A stretch of DNA of 64,000 nt from Daldinia sp. FL1419 (GCA_025201765.1 MU623349.1:310001-374000); one strand, 5' to 3'; counted from the stretch's first letter, positions 35,401 to 47,949 are shown. The notes: generated by a model from the letters alone, not told the origin. A program made the numbers and translations.

Positions 35401-37813
35401 TGCCAGCTTCCAACCGGCGAAATTTAAGCCAGCAACCCAACGTTGGTTCTAGACAGGGCCAAGCTCACCCACTAAAGAGATCGTCCCGCTAACTATATAG
35501 AGAATTAGAGATGAGTAGAAAGATGGGACGGCGTTAGTCTGTTCTGAAACCATGTTTTAAGCTGTCACTCGAAGAGACGGTCTCGTGGGCTAATGGCAAC
35601 CTATGCATAACCTATGGTAACCTATTACACAAGATGCCGCCGAAGTGCCGGCTTAGCATTTCTAGCCATCTTTTTGCCATTGCCGTCTCAAATGTCAGAC
35701 TTGATCTCCGAACCGCGGTAACACAGTAGAAAAAGGAGCCACTCTGCTCGCCTCAGCGGATTCACGTCGGATTGGTTCTCATAACTCGCCATGCGCGCCA
35801 CGGCGCCGACTCGCTTGGGGGGAAATTGTGATCGATCGTCCTGAGGCAACACCGTTTTCGTACGGATATCTGGATCTCCTAGTGATCTATCGGATCCAGT
35901 CTTCCTTACCAAGCTGCCTACTTAACACGGACGTCTTATTGCCAGTCTTTTCCGGAAGAAGGACCGACGACACTCTACCTCTAGTAGCCGTTTGGTCTTG
36001 GATCCTATATTATTATTATGACCTAAATTATTATTCCACATGCCGCACATGGTCAAGGGGAGTATCAAGATAGACTAAAAGTGTCTCAACCCCTTTTCAG
36101 AATGATCAAGATCTGCAGTTTTCGGGTTCATGCCGAATAATATATTTTGAATATTGTTTTACATATCTATTGACGGAGACTACGCTCTCCTTTAGAATAT
36201 TTCCAGAATTTGTTGGCTCTAGCCTCGGTCGTCCTGCTGCGTGTCAGCTTTAACCGAGCCTTACCAGACCCACCTTCAAGCAGCGGCAGCGGTAGCAGCG
36301 AGCAGCAGCGGGTGAGTTGCAACGCATGAAACGGTACCTCCTGCGCTTGTCCCGCTTAGCCCTGGCTGATCTAAGACAGTTCGGATGCATTGGACACGGA
36401 GCTGACAAGAGACGCCAAGACGATCATTTTAATAGCACGTGATAGACCTGCGCCATCAAGTCGATGAAGTAAGGAAGCGAGTTAGTTACTGGAGCGTAAG
36501 CTCCGAGGATTAGACTTGGACCCCCGGCCTTTTACTCCTTCAAGGTCCGGATTCCACGAATATTTGGATACGCCGTTTCTTGCCTCCTTCCTAGCTTGCT
36601 AGGCTACCACGTAGATTTTAACTGGCAGTACATATTTTAAGCCTCCATCCGAACTGCAATTAAGAATAGAACATTGAGAATGTTCAAGGTCACAAAAAAT
36701 AGATGGCGGGATCTATGACTGTGGAGATCATGTGCTTCACCCGAATTCCATCTCTCAACCTTATTCAACAAAGTTCGCAGAGGAAATTGATGGAACTAAC
36801 TTTGTTATTCGGGATGAAAACCTAAATAACAAGCCGTACCGCCGGTAGAGTCCGCCTGAGATCCCGCGACAACAGCCGTAGCTTTGCGGCGGATTGTCGC
36901 TAAGCAAGGGATTTAAACGTCAAGAAGTTTGAGGCGGGACGGCCGTCGCAATACTGTAGTGATGGAAGTATGACAGCTGAGTTTTGGGCGGAAGACGCCG
37001 AGTTAGACACTAACTGCGAAAACTAATTGCCAAACCCCGAAATCCCTTGGATTCGTCGGCGAGCAAACGGCGAACAGCGGGAGCTAGCTTCGTATTTAGG
37101 TGCCTTTACGAAGCTTAAGTGTGGCTTAAGTACTATATTAGGCCATTTAGACTCATTTTAGCCTATAAGACTTATACGACTTGATGCGTAAGCCACATGA
37201 CTCTGAACAACTTTAGCCACGATGCGGGAATAACTCGGGCTCTGCTCTAGTTGGCCGAACCACATTCCATCGTACCAGAGCGCACCGGAACGTGCCACCA
37301 GTGGATTACATCATGTAATTTTTTTTCCCCCGACTTTCTCCCATGCGAAAAGCTTCGTCAATTTGACGCTGTGTTATGTGTTACTAAGAGTCACCGCTTG
37401 AACCCGCCCGAATCCCGAAGAGGAGCCAATCGCAAAGTGCTCAATTCAACTCTATCGCCGTTCAACTTCCTCAATTTCCTTCTCGTCAGTTCCTCTAATA
37501 TAATACCCCGCGGTACCGACCAAGACATCACGATAGTAGTACATAAAACACTCATATTCGGAAGCAATCGTGTCCCAAAAATTAATTACTCTACTAGACG
37601 TCATCCTGAAGATACCATAACCTTGCACATCCTTCACGACCACGTGTACAACCACCCGTATACGGATCTTGTAATACTACGTAGAGTCAAGACCCTACCA
37701 CAAAGCACTAGAAGCATTAGACTCCGCGCGATATAAAGAACAAAAGATCGGAGTAATCGAGAAATCGATATAATACCCGCATCCACACTATACACACACA
37801 TAATACCGCAAAC

Positions 37814-38518
37814 ATGAAGATAATCTCTGCAGAGGAAGAGAAGGCGCACTACAACCAAGTGCTCAGGGGTGGTCTTATCGGAGGTTCCCTCGGTCTCGGT
37901 GCCGGACTAGTCGGTGTGATGATCGCATCGCGGCGGTACCCAGCCTTCCGATCCCTCACCCTCCCCTTCCGTTCTTTCCTCGTCACGTCCACCGGAACCT
38001 TCGGCGCCATCGTCAACGCCGAGCGCTACTCCAACGCCTTCCACAAGGCCAACAACCCCATGAACTTCTACGTCGACGAGGCGCAGCGCACACAGGAACT
38101 CATCCGCCAACAAGAATCTAGCTGGGAGCGCTTCACGACCTGGGGTCGCGAGAACCGGTACTCCATCGTCTTCGCCTCGTGGGTCGCGGCCATGGGCGTC
38201 GCCCTCGGTCTCGTCGGGCGAAACAAGTACCTAACCACCTCTCAAAAGCTCGTCCAAGCCCGTGTCTACGCCCAAGGCCTGACCCTCGCCGTCCTCGTCG
38301 CCTCCGCCGTCTTCGAAACAGCCGACGCCCGCTCCGGCACCGGCCGCTGGGAAACCATCAAGGTCCTCGACCCCAACGATCCCGAGCACAAGACCCTCAT
38401 CGAGAAGCGCGTCCACAAGGAGGAGTACGAGGGCCAGGACCTCTGGAAGGATATGGTGGCTGCCGAGGAGCGCAGACTCGCCGCGCAGAAGGAGCAGAAG
38501 AGCGGGGGCTCCCAATAG
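37814..38518 (+). CDS. RCF2: Respiratory supercomplex factor 2-like HIG1-domain protein
   Basis: A single exon of 234 residues. Rcf2 is an inner mitochondrial membrane protein that associates with cytochrome c oxidase and the III-IV supercomplex. Visible: the start MKIISAEEEKAHYNQ, hydrophobic segments at about 21-38 and 54-68 separated by RYPAFRSLTLPFR, then a HIG1-type domain (about 93-185) with two membrane spans (about 118-135 and 150-168). Between the spans is QKLVQARVYAQ, which fits the HIG1 motif (Q/I)x3(R/H)xRx3Q except that Gln148 replaces the Arg/His. The tail is charged. Codon use is strongly C-ending (ATC, CTC, GCC), unlike neighbours, as expected for a highly expressed gene. Length and the paired N-terminal segment point to Rcf2 rather than the shorter Rcf1. 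Confidence 0.88.
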   Translation: MKIISAEEEKAHYNQVLRGGLIGGSLGLGAGLVGVMIASRRYPAFRSLTLPFRSFLVTSTGTFGAIVNAERYSNAFHKANNPMNFYVDEAQRTQELIRQQESSWERFTTWGRENRYSIVFASWVAAMGVALGLVGRNKYLTTSQKLVQARVYAQGLTLAVLVASAVFETADARSGTGRWETIKVLDPNDPEHKTLIEKRVHKEEYEGQDLWKDMVAAEERRLAAQKEQKSGGSQ

Positions 38519-39532
38519 GCCGCTGGGACGGGTGTTCGTCGCTAGGGAAAGAAGGATATATATCGACGGGCCTTTTTTTTGGGAGGCGGGCTGCTAGGCT
38601 AGTTGATGAAATCGCCTGCTCGCGCGTGTGTCGTTAGGCTTTTTGCGTCCCGGATTCGTAACCTGCATATTTTCCTTTGCATTAGTTCATTGTCCCGGAG
38701 TTTTTGGCCATGCGCGGTTGGGTTGGGATAGATGAATCATCTTCATCTTCATCATCATCATTTTCTTCGTCTCATCTCTTTTTCTTGGATGTACAAATAC
38801 AAAAAGCAAGCAAGCAAGCCAGCACGAACGAATTGGTTGAGCTAGACTTTAAGAGGAGGGAGAGGAGGACGAGTGGGAAGGAGATTAAAAAAAGGGGGCT
38901 ATGGATAGGTATTCTCTTTTTTCCCCTGTTGGCACCATTGGGGCGGACGGAGGCGATATGATTGATAGACGATGAATGCATCATGCTTTAATATTATAAC
39001 ATAGGTCATATTACTTCTAGGTACCGGACTTTATATGTCATCCTGTGACCTGACCTAACAGCGCAAGATATTAAGCCACCTTTCTTCCTCTGCCTAACCC
39101 CCCTTTGCCCCTTTTACGTGTTCCCGGCGCCCCAGAAGACCCAAGATCAGTAACGGCACGCTCAAAGCAAATACCACCCTCCCGATCCCGATTCAGAAAT
39201 GATGCCTAATAGCTACATTTGCGCGGATAGCCATCCCTTGTCCAGGGTTGTGGACGCCCAGAGGAAACCCCTATCTGTTTAATAGATAGATCAAGTGGCT
39301 CTGCAGTCCGCCCTTGCGTAGACATGGATGGCACTTGATGAAATAAAGGCCCAAATAGGCCCATCTAGAACAAAGAACAAACGCTATCAGAATGATATGT
39401 AACCTAGTCCCAAATCCACGCTAGATTAGGATGATATTCCAAGCCAACAGGGCCGCATATAAATAGCCTTTGGCGCCCCTTGGAACCTAGCAGCTTGAAC
39501 TGATTCTCTAAATTTGTATGGTAAATCCCGGC
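38519..39532. other. Convergent spacer RCF2 / kelch gene
   Basis: About 1 kb with no supportable gene. It holds 3' regions, including a TCATCT-type repeat near 38738-38762 that appears inside spurious open frames on both strands. Confidence 0.55.
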
Positions 39533-41089
39533 TTAGACTTCAATGGTAAAGTGGCTAATCTGAGAGTAATACGCATGAACGGCTAGCTCCAGGATCCAGA
39601 CATCGCTAAATACCTCACCGCCATCGAAGCCACCGATTACGACGAGCCGACTGTCATATAGCACAGTGCCGTGGTACCCACGACCACTGGGAGGAAGGCC
39701 ATATACCCTCCGCTTATCCCAAGTCATGGTAACTAGATTCAGTAGTAGCACGTCGTTTGAGTACTCGTTGCCGTCGTGGCCCCCTACTACGAAGAGGTAC
39801 GACCCCACGATCGTCGAAGTGTGTGAAAGCCGCCGGAACGTCACGGGAATATGCACCGCCTTCCAAGAGTGCGTGTCTACGTCGTAAACCCATACGTCAT
39901 TAAAGCATTCACCCCCGTCCGATCCTCCGTAGATAATCAGCTTGCTTCCTACCATGTTCGCTGTATGATAACCTCGGGCTTTAGGTCGGCTAGTATCCTT
40001 GACTGCCGCTCCGTTCGAGCTACTCGACGAGGGGCTCGATACTAGCTTCCAGCTCATCTTGTGCACGTCTGTGACATCGAGCCGCCATATGTCATTTAAT
40101 GCGCGTATTCCATCGCCACCGCCAAATATGTAGATGCCATTCTTATACAGACAAGCTGTATGGGCTCGACGTGCGCTTGGTGTCCGGTCTCCAACTATCC
40201 GCGGCCGATGCCATCGGAAGTTAACCGTGTCCAGCACGTACACATCATTATAGTAAGCTGGGCCGTCACCGCCACCAAACACTACCAGCTTCTTTCCAAC
40301 AGCTGTACACGTCATGGCCCGCAACGGAACGGGTATATCACCCGTCACGTGCGGGCTACTCCAATGGAACGAGTCCGCATCTAGGACATAGAGCTCGTTG
40401 AAACAGGCACGCGAATCACAACCTCCAAAGACGTATATGTTGCTCCCAATTAGGGTTGTAGTATGTGCGCGGAGTGGAGTGTGGGGGGCTCCGGATACTG
40501 GTGCTCGGGACCAGTACATACCCGACGAAGGTGCAGCGGGCACATCGGGTGCGGTCTTGGGATCTTGCAAAGGCGGAAAGGGGACATGAGGGCCACGCGG
40601 CCGTGGGGCGGAGGACGCCTTGCGAGACCCCCCTGAAGCTCCCGATGCCGAGCTCGTGGTTGTAGCTCGACCAGCAATGGCTGACGTCGAGCGCATAGCT
40701 ACCGGCCGCCTCCCGTCGTCTAGGCTAGAGGATCCGACCTGCGGATCAGATGGTATGGGGGTAGTATAGTCTCCATGGCGCTTAAGGGTGAGAGTAGGAA
40801 TGGGCGTCGGAGCAGACTGAGGCGGTGGGGCAAACGCAGATTTGTTGGAGACGGACTGTGAACGTGAACGTATCGAGGGCTCCGATGCTTTACGTCTGCT
40901 TGAGGAACTTCCTTGACTCTTAGATGAGAGGTGGCCTGGGGTATGGCTTCGGGCTGGGGGAGCAACTCCCTCATTTCCACTGTCGCCGTCTACGGAAGAT
41001 GGAGCAATCTTTTGTGATCGAACAGTCCTCGACTTTGTGCTTGAGGGCGATCGTGGATTATCGGCCATGGTTTCGCTAGCGGAGGGCAT
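39533..41089 (-). CDS. Kelch-repeat beta-propeller protein
   Basis: A single exon of 518 residues. Residues 1-185 are Ser/Arg/Pro-rich and disordered. From about 205 to 500 there are six kelch repeats, with IYVFGGCDSRACFNELYVLD, LVVFGGGDGPAYYNDVYVLD, IYIFGGGDGIRALNDIWRLD, LIIYGGSDGGECFNDVWVYD, LFVVGGHDGNEYSNDVLLLN and LVVIGGFDGGEVFSDVWILE. Such propellers bind protein partners. There is no BTB, F-box or catalytic domain, so a scaffold role is inferred. Two starts are possible, Met1 (41089) and Met8 (41068); the latter has the stronger context (ACCATGG). It is unrelated in domain layout to the kelch/BTB gene at 19594. I do not recognise a specific orthologue. Confidence 0.85.
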   Translation of the reverse strand: MPSASETMADNPRSPSSTKSRTVRSQKIAPSSVDGDSGNEGVAPPARSHTPGHLSSKSQGSSSSRRKASEPSIRSRSQSVSNKSAFAPPPQSAPTPIPTLTLKRHGDYTTPIPSDPQVGSSSLDDGRRPVAMRSTSAIAGRATTTSSASGASGGSRKASSAPRPRGPHVPFPPLQDPKTAPDVPAAPSSGMYWSRAPVSGAPHTPLRAHTTTLIGSNIYVFGGCDSRACFNELYVLDADSFHWSSPHVTGDIPVPLRAMTCTAVGKKLVVFGGGDGPAYYNDVYVLDTVNFRWHRPRIVGDRTPSARRAHTACLYKNGIYIFGGGDGIRALNDIWRLDVTDVHKMSWKLVSSPSSSSSNGAAVKDTSRPKARGYHTANMVGSKLIIYGGSDGGECFNDVWVYDVDTHSWKAVHIPVTFRRLSHTSTIVGSYLFVVGGHDGNEYSNDVLLLNLVTMTWDKRRVYGLPPSGRGYHGTVLYDSRLVVIGGFDGGEVFSDVWILELAVHAYYSQISHFTIEV

Positions 41090-43114
41090 GGTACTCGAAT
41101 AACATGGCCTGCGGTTCCGCGTCCGAAGCTAGGGGGTCTAAATCGTGATCTGTTGAAAATACGTCACACGGGTCAAATTTGGCCAACCTATCCACCTAGC
41201 CTAGTCTCTCGGTAGTCAGTGGGCGAGTCGCGCAAGGGCATGGAGAAGCTTGAGTAAAGACTTCAGGGCATGGGGGGTTTTTTTAAGAAAAAAAGAACTA
41301 CAGGGTAGGACAAGTTTCTGGGTAGGGCAGTTTCAGAAAAATAATAATAAAAGGGCGTATTTTTCTCTAGCCCTCTGAGTAAAGAGCTGAAACGGGTTTG
41401 AAGGTTATCGCTAAGATCAAAATAGATGATACTACTATGAAATTCGAAGCACGAAATGCATAGAATGATGACAGATTAAAAAAATGGTTCTAATACAAAA
41501 TGGCAAAAGTCGAGAATGTTGACAGACCGTGCGGGCATCCCTTGCTTTTCCTCAAGCCCCTGCATGAAATTGGGCACTTTTCTAGAAAGAGAAGATGAAG
41601 CAAGGAAAAAGTGGTTTGAACGAGTCGGAAACTTTTCGCGCGAATGGGTTAACAATCTCAGCCAATCCCGCGTCTTCCCCGCCTTGGCTTGGGGGGGAGG
41701 GGGGGAGAAGGGATACATATTGGGGCATCATAGGGCATTGTAAGGGGTATTAATACGTACCTGCGCTGTGTGATATCCCCTACTGCAATAGGGTGATAAC
41801 GATAACGATAGGTAGGTATTTACCGCTCCCATGCATTAGGTAGTTACTATAAAACTAGTTATACTAACTACGTGTGACTAGTTAGCATATAAGTATAAGT
41901 GCGAACTGCCAATGATAGCATGCCACCAAGCTGGTGGAATCAATATTTAAACAGAAGCCGCATCTCTTATCCTGCATAATAATATGCACTCATATAGCTG
42001 CTTTCAGCTAGTATAACTATAGTTGCTCATATACCTATGGGTGCTTAAGAAGAGGTATTTAATAACAGATTTCCATATCAGATTACACCTTGTATTTTTA
42101 GTCACTCATAAAATAAGCCCTCATATCTAATAAACGATCGTAAATAAGATTACCTCTTAGATCCAACCATGTATTCTTGGTCCATCGTACGTTGGTGTAA
42201 CACACGAAAAGAGGCTCATTATTTAGTCGCCCTTCTTTGCCGCACAACTGCAGTGTATCATTTACCAACCTTTACATGTACAGACAAGAAACGAGGTGCG
42301 GGAGATGGCCAGCGCAGCACATCGTGCTCGCGTCATCTGACCTTCTAGAATTGTGCTATGCATGGAAAAGCCGTAGGTTGTATAAGAAACAATCTACGTA
42401 CCTACATCGAAGGCGGGATGTGAATCCTTGTTAGAGTGATTAGGTATGGCATGTAAATATCATATATATAGGTACCTATATATATATATATATATATATA
42501 TAGTATATATGTGAGAACTACGGTCAACCGAGTTGCTTGCAACAATTCTCTCTAATCATATACCTAATAACTTACCCGTCCATCGGGATAGAATCATACA
42601 TCTACAAAGGTTACCGGTTGTATTTGTTCCCAATCAATTGTAGATTCAATGATCAGATTTAGCGTGTTGAGAGGCCCCGATTCTCACAACTTATACCACA
42701 TATGTGGCAGTTATAAGGAACGATAGTAAGTAAACGATAAGACAATAGAATATCCAGGCCAGCAAATGCATACTCGAAAATGAATAGTGTTGATTTAATT
42801 ATACAATGTTGATTGTCTTTGATAGTTATTAATGGGTTTGTCCCTCCTGTGAGCTAATACAAACAAAAAAGTACAAGTTCTCGAAGATCTCAAAGCTACC
42901 TAAACTTTTAAGCATACGCCTAATGGCGGGGCATTTGCCAATCAGTGCGCGTAGCGTATATAGGGGTAGGTACTTGGATAACCATTCTTGGATAACCTTA
43001 GTACAAAAAAAAAAGAAAAAAGTAAAAAAGTACAAGTTCGACCCGCGAAACAAAATTTCATCAATCCAAAAACTTGCAACATTTTCATAATAATTTCAGT
43101 CCCAAATCGACAAA
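41090..43114. other. Divergent 2-kb spacer kelch gene / DUS3
   Basis: No supportable gene. It contains a (TA)n run at 42477-42502 next to the palindrome TATAGGTACCTATA, and A/T-rich stretches. Two open frames near 41476-41743 on opposite strands mirror each other and have no motif. Confidence 0.55.
42477..42502. repeat. (TA)13 microsatellite
   Basis: A run of alternating TA read directly, preceded by GGTACC. Confidence 0.85.
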
Positions 43115-45441
43115 ATGGCGGATGGACAACCTGTCGAGGATAACGGGGCCACCCTTGTCCCAAATACGTCAGGTGAGTCTCTAAAGCACAATGCCAATGG
43201 CGGTGCACATGCCGAGACCGACGGCCCTGCGTCTAAGAGACAAAAGCTCGATCACGAAGAAATGAAACAGGAAGATCGACAAACTCAGTCAAAGGATAGA
43301 ACCCGAGGTGTTGCGCCTGTGAAAGCCGAGTAAGTCTGAGACTTATCTACATCCCCCAGGCCCTTGGGGAGCTAACAAAAATTTGATAGATATCTTATCT
43401 CTGCTGAGCCCCGAGCTAAGGTTGTAGATGACGATGCAGCAGAGGCTGGTATCGCCATAAATGACTCTGTCAATAGCAAACCTGATCCTCGAGATGGCAA
43501 CGGTAAGAAGGGGAAGAACAGGAAGAAGCAAGGCGGTCAAAATCAAAACCGCAATTTTGGCAACCACGAAGATGCGTTTCGTCTATGCAACAGCATCACC
43601 TACTCCAACGAATTTTCGCCTAAGCCATGTAAATTCGGTGAGAGGTGTAACTTGTCTCACGACCTGCGCAAATATCTCAAGGAGGGTAGGCGCGAGGATC
43701 TCGAAACTCTCGGCGGCAAATGCCCCGTCTTCGAGAAGTATGGCAGGTGTACTGCCGGGTGGAAGTGTCGTTTCGTCAAGAGCCATTCCAAGGAAGTTGA
43801 GCTAGAAGATGGTCGAAAAGAGCTTGTACTTATCAAGAGCATTGATTCCATGGAAACTGATGAAGATCCTGACCAACGGCCAGGCGTTGTCAACGTCGTA
43901 TCTACCGACACTAAGTGGGATCTAGCCAGAAGAAAAGTCAAGTTCGAAAAGTCTGAACCGTATATAAAATGGCTGGAAAAGGACACGGAGCTCATGAGAC
44001 AAGTGCACAACCAAGCTAAAAAGCAAGACAGCAACAACGCAAATGCTGACAGCAAGGAAGAGCTTAGAGCTCAATTCGTCGATCCACCGCTAAAGCCATC
44101 GGAGAAGAGAAAGATCTACTTTGGAAAGGAGACCCCAGTATTAGCTCCATTAACTACGCAGGGAAATCTACCCTTCCGACGATTATGTGTTGAGCTGGGA
44201 GCCCAGGTTACGTACTCGGAAATGGCCATGGGAATGCCACTTGTGCAAGGACAAAAAGGAGAATGGGCACTTATGAAGGCTCACGAGTCGGAGACCGTTT
44301 CCCCACGATTCACACCTCAGCCCGGCACAGTCGTAAAAGATTACGATAATACCAGAGACCTCAAGTTTGGCGCCCAAATCTCAGGCAACCAGCCTTGGGT
44401 GGTAATGAAGGCAACCGAGGCTCTGACCCAATTTCTCCCTCACCTCCGAGTGGTAGATTTGAACTGTGGATGTCCCATCGATATGGTATATGAGTCAGGC
44501 GCCGGCTCGGGACTTCTTGACACGCCTAGCAAGCTGGAAAAGATGGTCCGGGGTATGAATGTCGTTTCCGGAGAAGTACCTATTACGGCGAAGCTGCGAA
44601 CAGGCGTAAGGGATGGGAAGCCGACGGCGGATAGACTCATCGAAAGGCTCGCCTTTGGGGGTCCGGACACGCGGGATAGGCTTGGAGCACCCGGATGCGC
44701 AGCCATCACGTTACACGGACGAAGCAGACAACAGCGATATACAAAAAGTGCCAACTGGTCTTATATTGCCGAATGTACTAATCTAATTAAGGCGTACAAG
44801 GCTAAGAAGGATGAGATAACGGATACGGCCAAGGAAGCAGACGAAAGTACCCAGGCGAATACGGCTGGTGGCGAAATTTACTTCATCGGCAACGGTGACT
44901 GCTATTCGCACGTAGACTACTTTGACCATATCGACAACGCCAAAGTTGATACCGTCATGATTGCGCGAGGGGCTATGGTCAAGCCGTGGTTATTTGAGGA
45001 AATCGAAAAGGGGCAATACCTAGATAAGTCGGCATCTGAGCGACTGGGCTACATAGAGAAGTTTGTCCGTTACGGACTAGAAGCATGGGGTTCGGACGAG
45101 CTCGGACTAGGCTTTACGAGACGGTTCTTACTAGAGTGGTTGAGCTTCACGCATCGATACGTACCCATCGGGGTTTTGGAGCATCTTCCCCCTAGTCTTA
45201 ACGACAGGCCGCCGCTATACAAGGGACGGAACGAACTCGAAACGCTTTTGGCAAGTGACAATTATAAGGACTGGATCAAGATTAGGTATGTTCTAATCTT
45301 CTCTCCCACTTTCCGTCTTTTATTCCGCCGGGCTGAACTAACACGAAACGCAGTGAAATGTTCCTTGGCCCTGCCCATCCAAGTTTCAAATTCCAGCCTA
45401 AGCATAAGTCTAATAGTTACGAGATCGAGGCGGAAGGATAA
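43115..45441 (+). CDS. DUS3: tRNA-dihydrouridine(47) synthase (NAD(P)+)
   Basis: Three exons, 43115-43329, 43390-45285 and 45354-45441, 732 residues. Dus3 reduces U47 in the variable loop of cytoplasmic tRNAs to dihydrouridine using FMN and NAD(P)H. Residues 1-125 are charged and disordered with a Lys-rich stretch. Two CCCH zinc fingers follow: PCKFGERCNLSH (about 150-162) and CPVFEKYGRCTAGWKCRFVKSH (183-204). The TIM-barrel begins near APLTTQGNLPFRRLC. The active-site motif is LNCGCPID with catalytic Cys433, and FMN-site residues follow in ITLHGRSRQQRYTK and GNGDCYS. Exon 3 supplies the conserved EMFLGPAHPSFKF end, which is missing if the frame is read through. Introns are 60 and 68 bases. 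Confidence 0.95.
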
Positions 45442-46449
45442 ATGTTAGTCAACTTTCTAGGCTCGGGGATAATCTTGTTATTCTAAGCAACTTTGCTGGC
45501 AGATAGACAGATGGCACATAAAATGCACTGGAATGATTTGCTGTAGGACGTACGGTTTGGTAAACTGTGGCGCAGAACACGCGTCCCTCGGCCTCCATGT
45601 TAACGGACCAGATTGCATGTATTTCTGCATGGCCCAGCAGTTAGGCAGAAGCAGACATGCATGTTTCGTGAGCAAATAAATTAACCCATTTTATAATGTT
45701 TCCTTAAGTATAGTTATAATAATAATACCTGTGAACATACGAAAATCAAGTAGTAGAATCAGCCGTCAACATGGAACTTATGAACATCTGCTTTATGGTA
45801 AAGCTGCTGAGAGGTACCAAGGTACTCAGCTACATACATGTCCATCCATACCTATGGATCTGGATTAGGTTAGGAGATAATTACCTTGAACCACTAAGAT
45901 AGAGTGATTACATAAGGTAAAGATAGCGTACCTAGGTACCCCAAGGTAGAGAGAGGTACCTATGTAGAGGTAGAGATTCGCAGTGTAACTCCGACGTCAT
46001 TTGCTCCCCTGTAAAGAGCTGACGTAGTTGACTTCCAAGCTTAATTTGTAGGGTACCTGCCACTTTCAGCCCCACCATTCACCATCTAGACCAGCTCAGC
46101 AGCCTGCCAGCAGTAAGCCAGCAGCGGAAGTAGCTATCAATTGGTAACAACTTCTCGTGAGACAAGGCCACCTTTCTTACCTCCCACCTTTTTTTCAGAC
46201 CTTTTTTTTTCCCTCCTCTTAAAAAAAAAGGCTTTGTTGCACCTCAAGACAGGAATACTTCTACCCAATCTTGTCCATCATTTATACGTCAACAATTACC
46301 ACCACCTGCATATATCGACAACAACGTCAAATTTCTCCCTTGACAACGCACCAAATTTGGGCATTGCTGTGCTGCACCATCACCACCACCAAGTTGCACA
46401 ACAAACGCACAGTTTCCTTCCCGACGCTTCCACGAGCAGCTCGCCCAAG
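45442..46449. other. Spacer DUS3 to BAP31-like gene
   Basis: 1 kb of head-to-tail spacing with no supportable gene. It has one exact TACCTAGGTA at 45929-45938 and a C/A- and T-rich 5' leader for the BAP31-like gene (46180-46400). Confidence 0.55.
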
Positions 46450-47358
46450 ATGACGCTCTATTACTCGCTTGTATGTTATGTTCCGCATCTCGCAATATCC
46501 TCTTGCAACATTCTCGAAGAAGAGTCTATCGAATGCTGCTGCTGCTGCTGCTGCCGCTGCTGTCGTTGTAGCCCATAATGAACGTATTCGACTTGCTAAT
46601 TCTGGACAACCAGGTCTTCATACTCCTAGTAGCGGAGATGTCTCTCTTCATGCTACTCGTCGTGCCCATGCCTTTCACCTTCCGAAGGAAGATGTTTACG
46701 TATGTCAACAATGAATTCTCCTCTCATGTCCAGACAATTTACGATATTTACTAACTATGCTACGAATCACAGCTTCCTGTCGGAGAATCCAATAGTGGCT
46801 AAAATACAGTATTGGTTGAAAATCACGTTCGTTTTCATTCTCATCCTCTTCCTAGACAGCGTCAACCGCGTCTACCGTGTGCAACTTGAGCTTGCCGCCG
46901 CCACCGACACGAATAAAGGCACTGCGTAAGCTTCCCCTCTCTTCCGCCCTATCCTCGCCTCATACTAACTACCCCACCATAGGGCTGTCATGGGCCACGA
47001 GCGTCTCGAAGTTCAAGCCCGCAAGTTCTACAGCCAGCGAAACATGTACCTTTGCGGGTTCACTCTGTTCCTGTCTCTGATCCTCAACCGGACTTACACG
47101 ATGATCCTGGAAGTTCTCCGACTGGAAGAGAAGGTCAAGCAGTACGAAGGCACGGACCGCAAGACCAAGGAGAGCGAGAAGCTAGCTGCTGCCGGTAAGC
47201 CCGGTGAGCTCGCCCGTCTACGCACCGAGCTCGAGAAGCGTGACCGTGACATCGAGACCCTCAAGAAACAGGCTGAGGGCTTGTCCAAGGAGTACAACAA
47301 CCTCTGCGAGAAGTACGGCGAGACACAGCCCCCTGCCGGCACCCGTAAGGACAAGTAG
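46450..47358 (+). CDS. BAP31-like endoplasmic reticulum membrane protein (Yet family)
   Basis: Four exons: 46450-46470 (21 bases), 46614-46699, 46773-46925 and 46983-47358; 211 residues. BAP31/Yet proteins sit in the ER membrane and help export or quality control of membrane proteins. The joined N-terminus MTLYYSLVFILLVAEM continues to VVPMPFTFRRKMFTF, then SENPIVAKIQYWLKITFVFI and DSVNRVYRVQLEL, and GHERLEVQARKFYSQRNMYL with LFLSLILNRTY. These are the three membrane spans. Residues from about 120 on are a charged coiled coil. It ends RKDK, a KKXX-like ER retrieval tail. The tiny first exon is supported because it restores the family's standard start. Intron 1 contains a (GCT)6 repeat. Yeast has several paralogues, so no symbol is given. 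Confidence 0.92.
46535..46552. repeat. (GCT)6 repeat in intron 1
   Basis: Six GCT units read directly, followed by GCC GCT GCT. Spliced out in the model above. Confidence 0.85.
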
Positions 47359-47947
47359 GCCTTTGACTAGGTGTCAAATTGCGTGTGTCGCCCTGGGTCT
47401 TCCCCGGAGACGATAGGCAAATGCCGCTTGCTCCATCACCGTAGCAAACGGAAATTTTAAGAGTTGTGAGATGTGTGCGGATGTGTGGGTGTGGGGTAGA
47501 TGGCTTATGAGTTCCGATATTTCCTTACCAAAAACGTCCCAAGGCTCACCGGCGTATCAGGAGAAAAATAAACGGGTGAAAGGGGAGGGAAATTATTGGC
47601 ATCCTCGGTTGGACCGGATCGGACCAGCTAGAAAATACGGCTTTGAGTCTGGTTATTCTACTCGGTAGCTATATGTTTTATTAGAGGATGCTGCTCTGAT
47701 GAATAGGAAAAATCTACGTTTTCTCCATCTTTTTTCCGTCTGGGTTTTGAATGATGTTCCGTGCATAGTAGGGGCTACCTAATGATTTAAGAGTGAAGTG
47801 TGTTGCTGTGAAGCGTTGTGCTGTGAAATGCTTACGGCCTTGTTTAGACCGCTTTGATTTATCTAAAAGGCATAGACACGAGCTTTTTTATAATGACGAT
47901 CTATGAAACTGCAAAACGAGTAGAAGAGAAGCCCCCTATTTTAAGTA

Positions 47948-47949
<2 letters not shown>

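Larger units (their letters stand above)
28299..37813. other. 9.5-kb gene-free region upstream of the Sfp1-like gene
   Basis: No gene can be supported between the Sfp1-like start and RCF2. Open frames are short, overlap, and have no family motif; the longest are 160 codons (31982-32464 -) and 161 codons (37251-37736 +). The stretch has dense CCTA/TAGG runs (32500-32550), three exact TACCTAGGTA sites (33596, 33998, 34923), GT-rich and GGTGCA repeats, and a CGCAAT tandem. A long 5' regulatory region, noncoding transcripts or decayed repeats are all possible. Small multi-exon genes like RPB10 could still hide here. Confidence 0.5.

Noticed and set aside
37251..37736. 161-codon frame just upstream of RCF2
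   Set aside because: Begins at a TTG rather than an ATG, has no motif, and overlaps the RCF2 promoter and leader.
46141..46578. 145-codon frame overlapping exon 1 of the BAP31-like gene
   Set aside because: Starts at TTG; the His and Cys runs come from CAC and TGC repeats; the BAP31 splice model explains the region.
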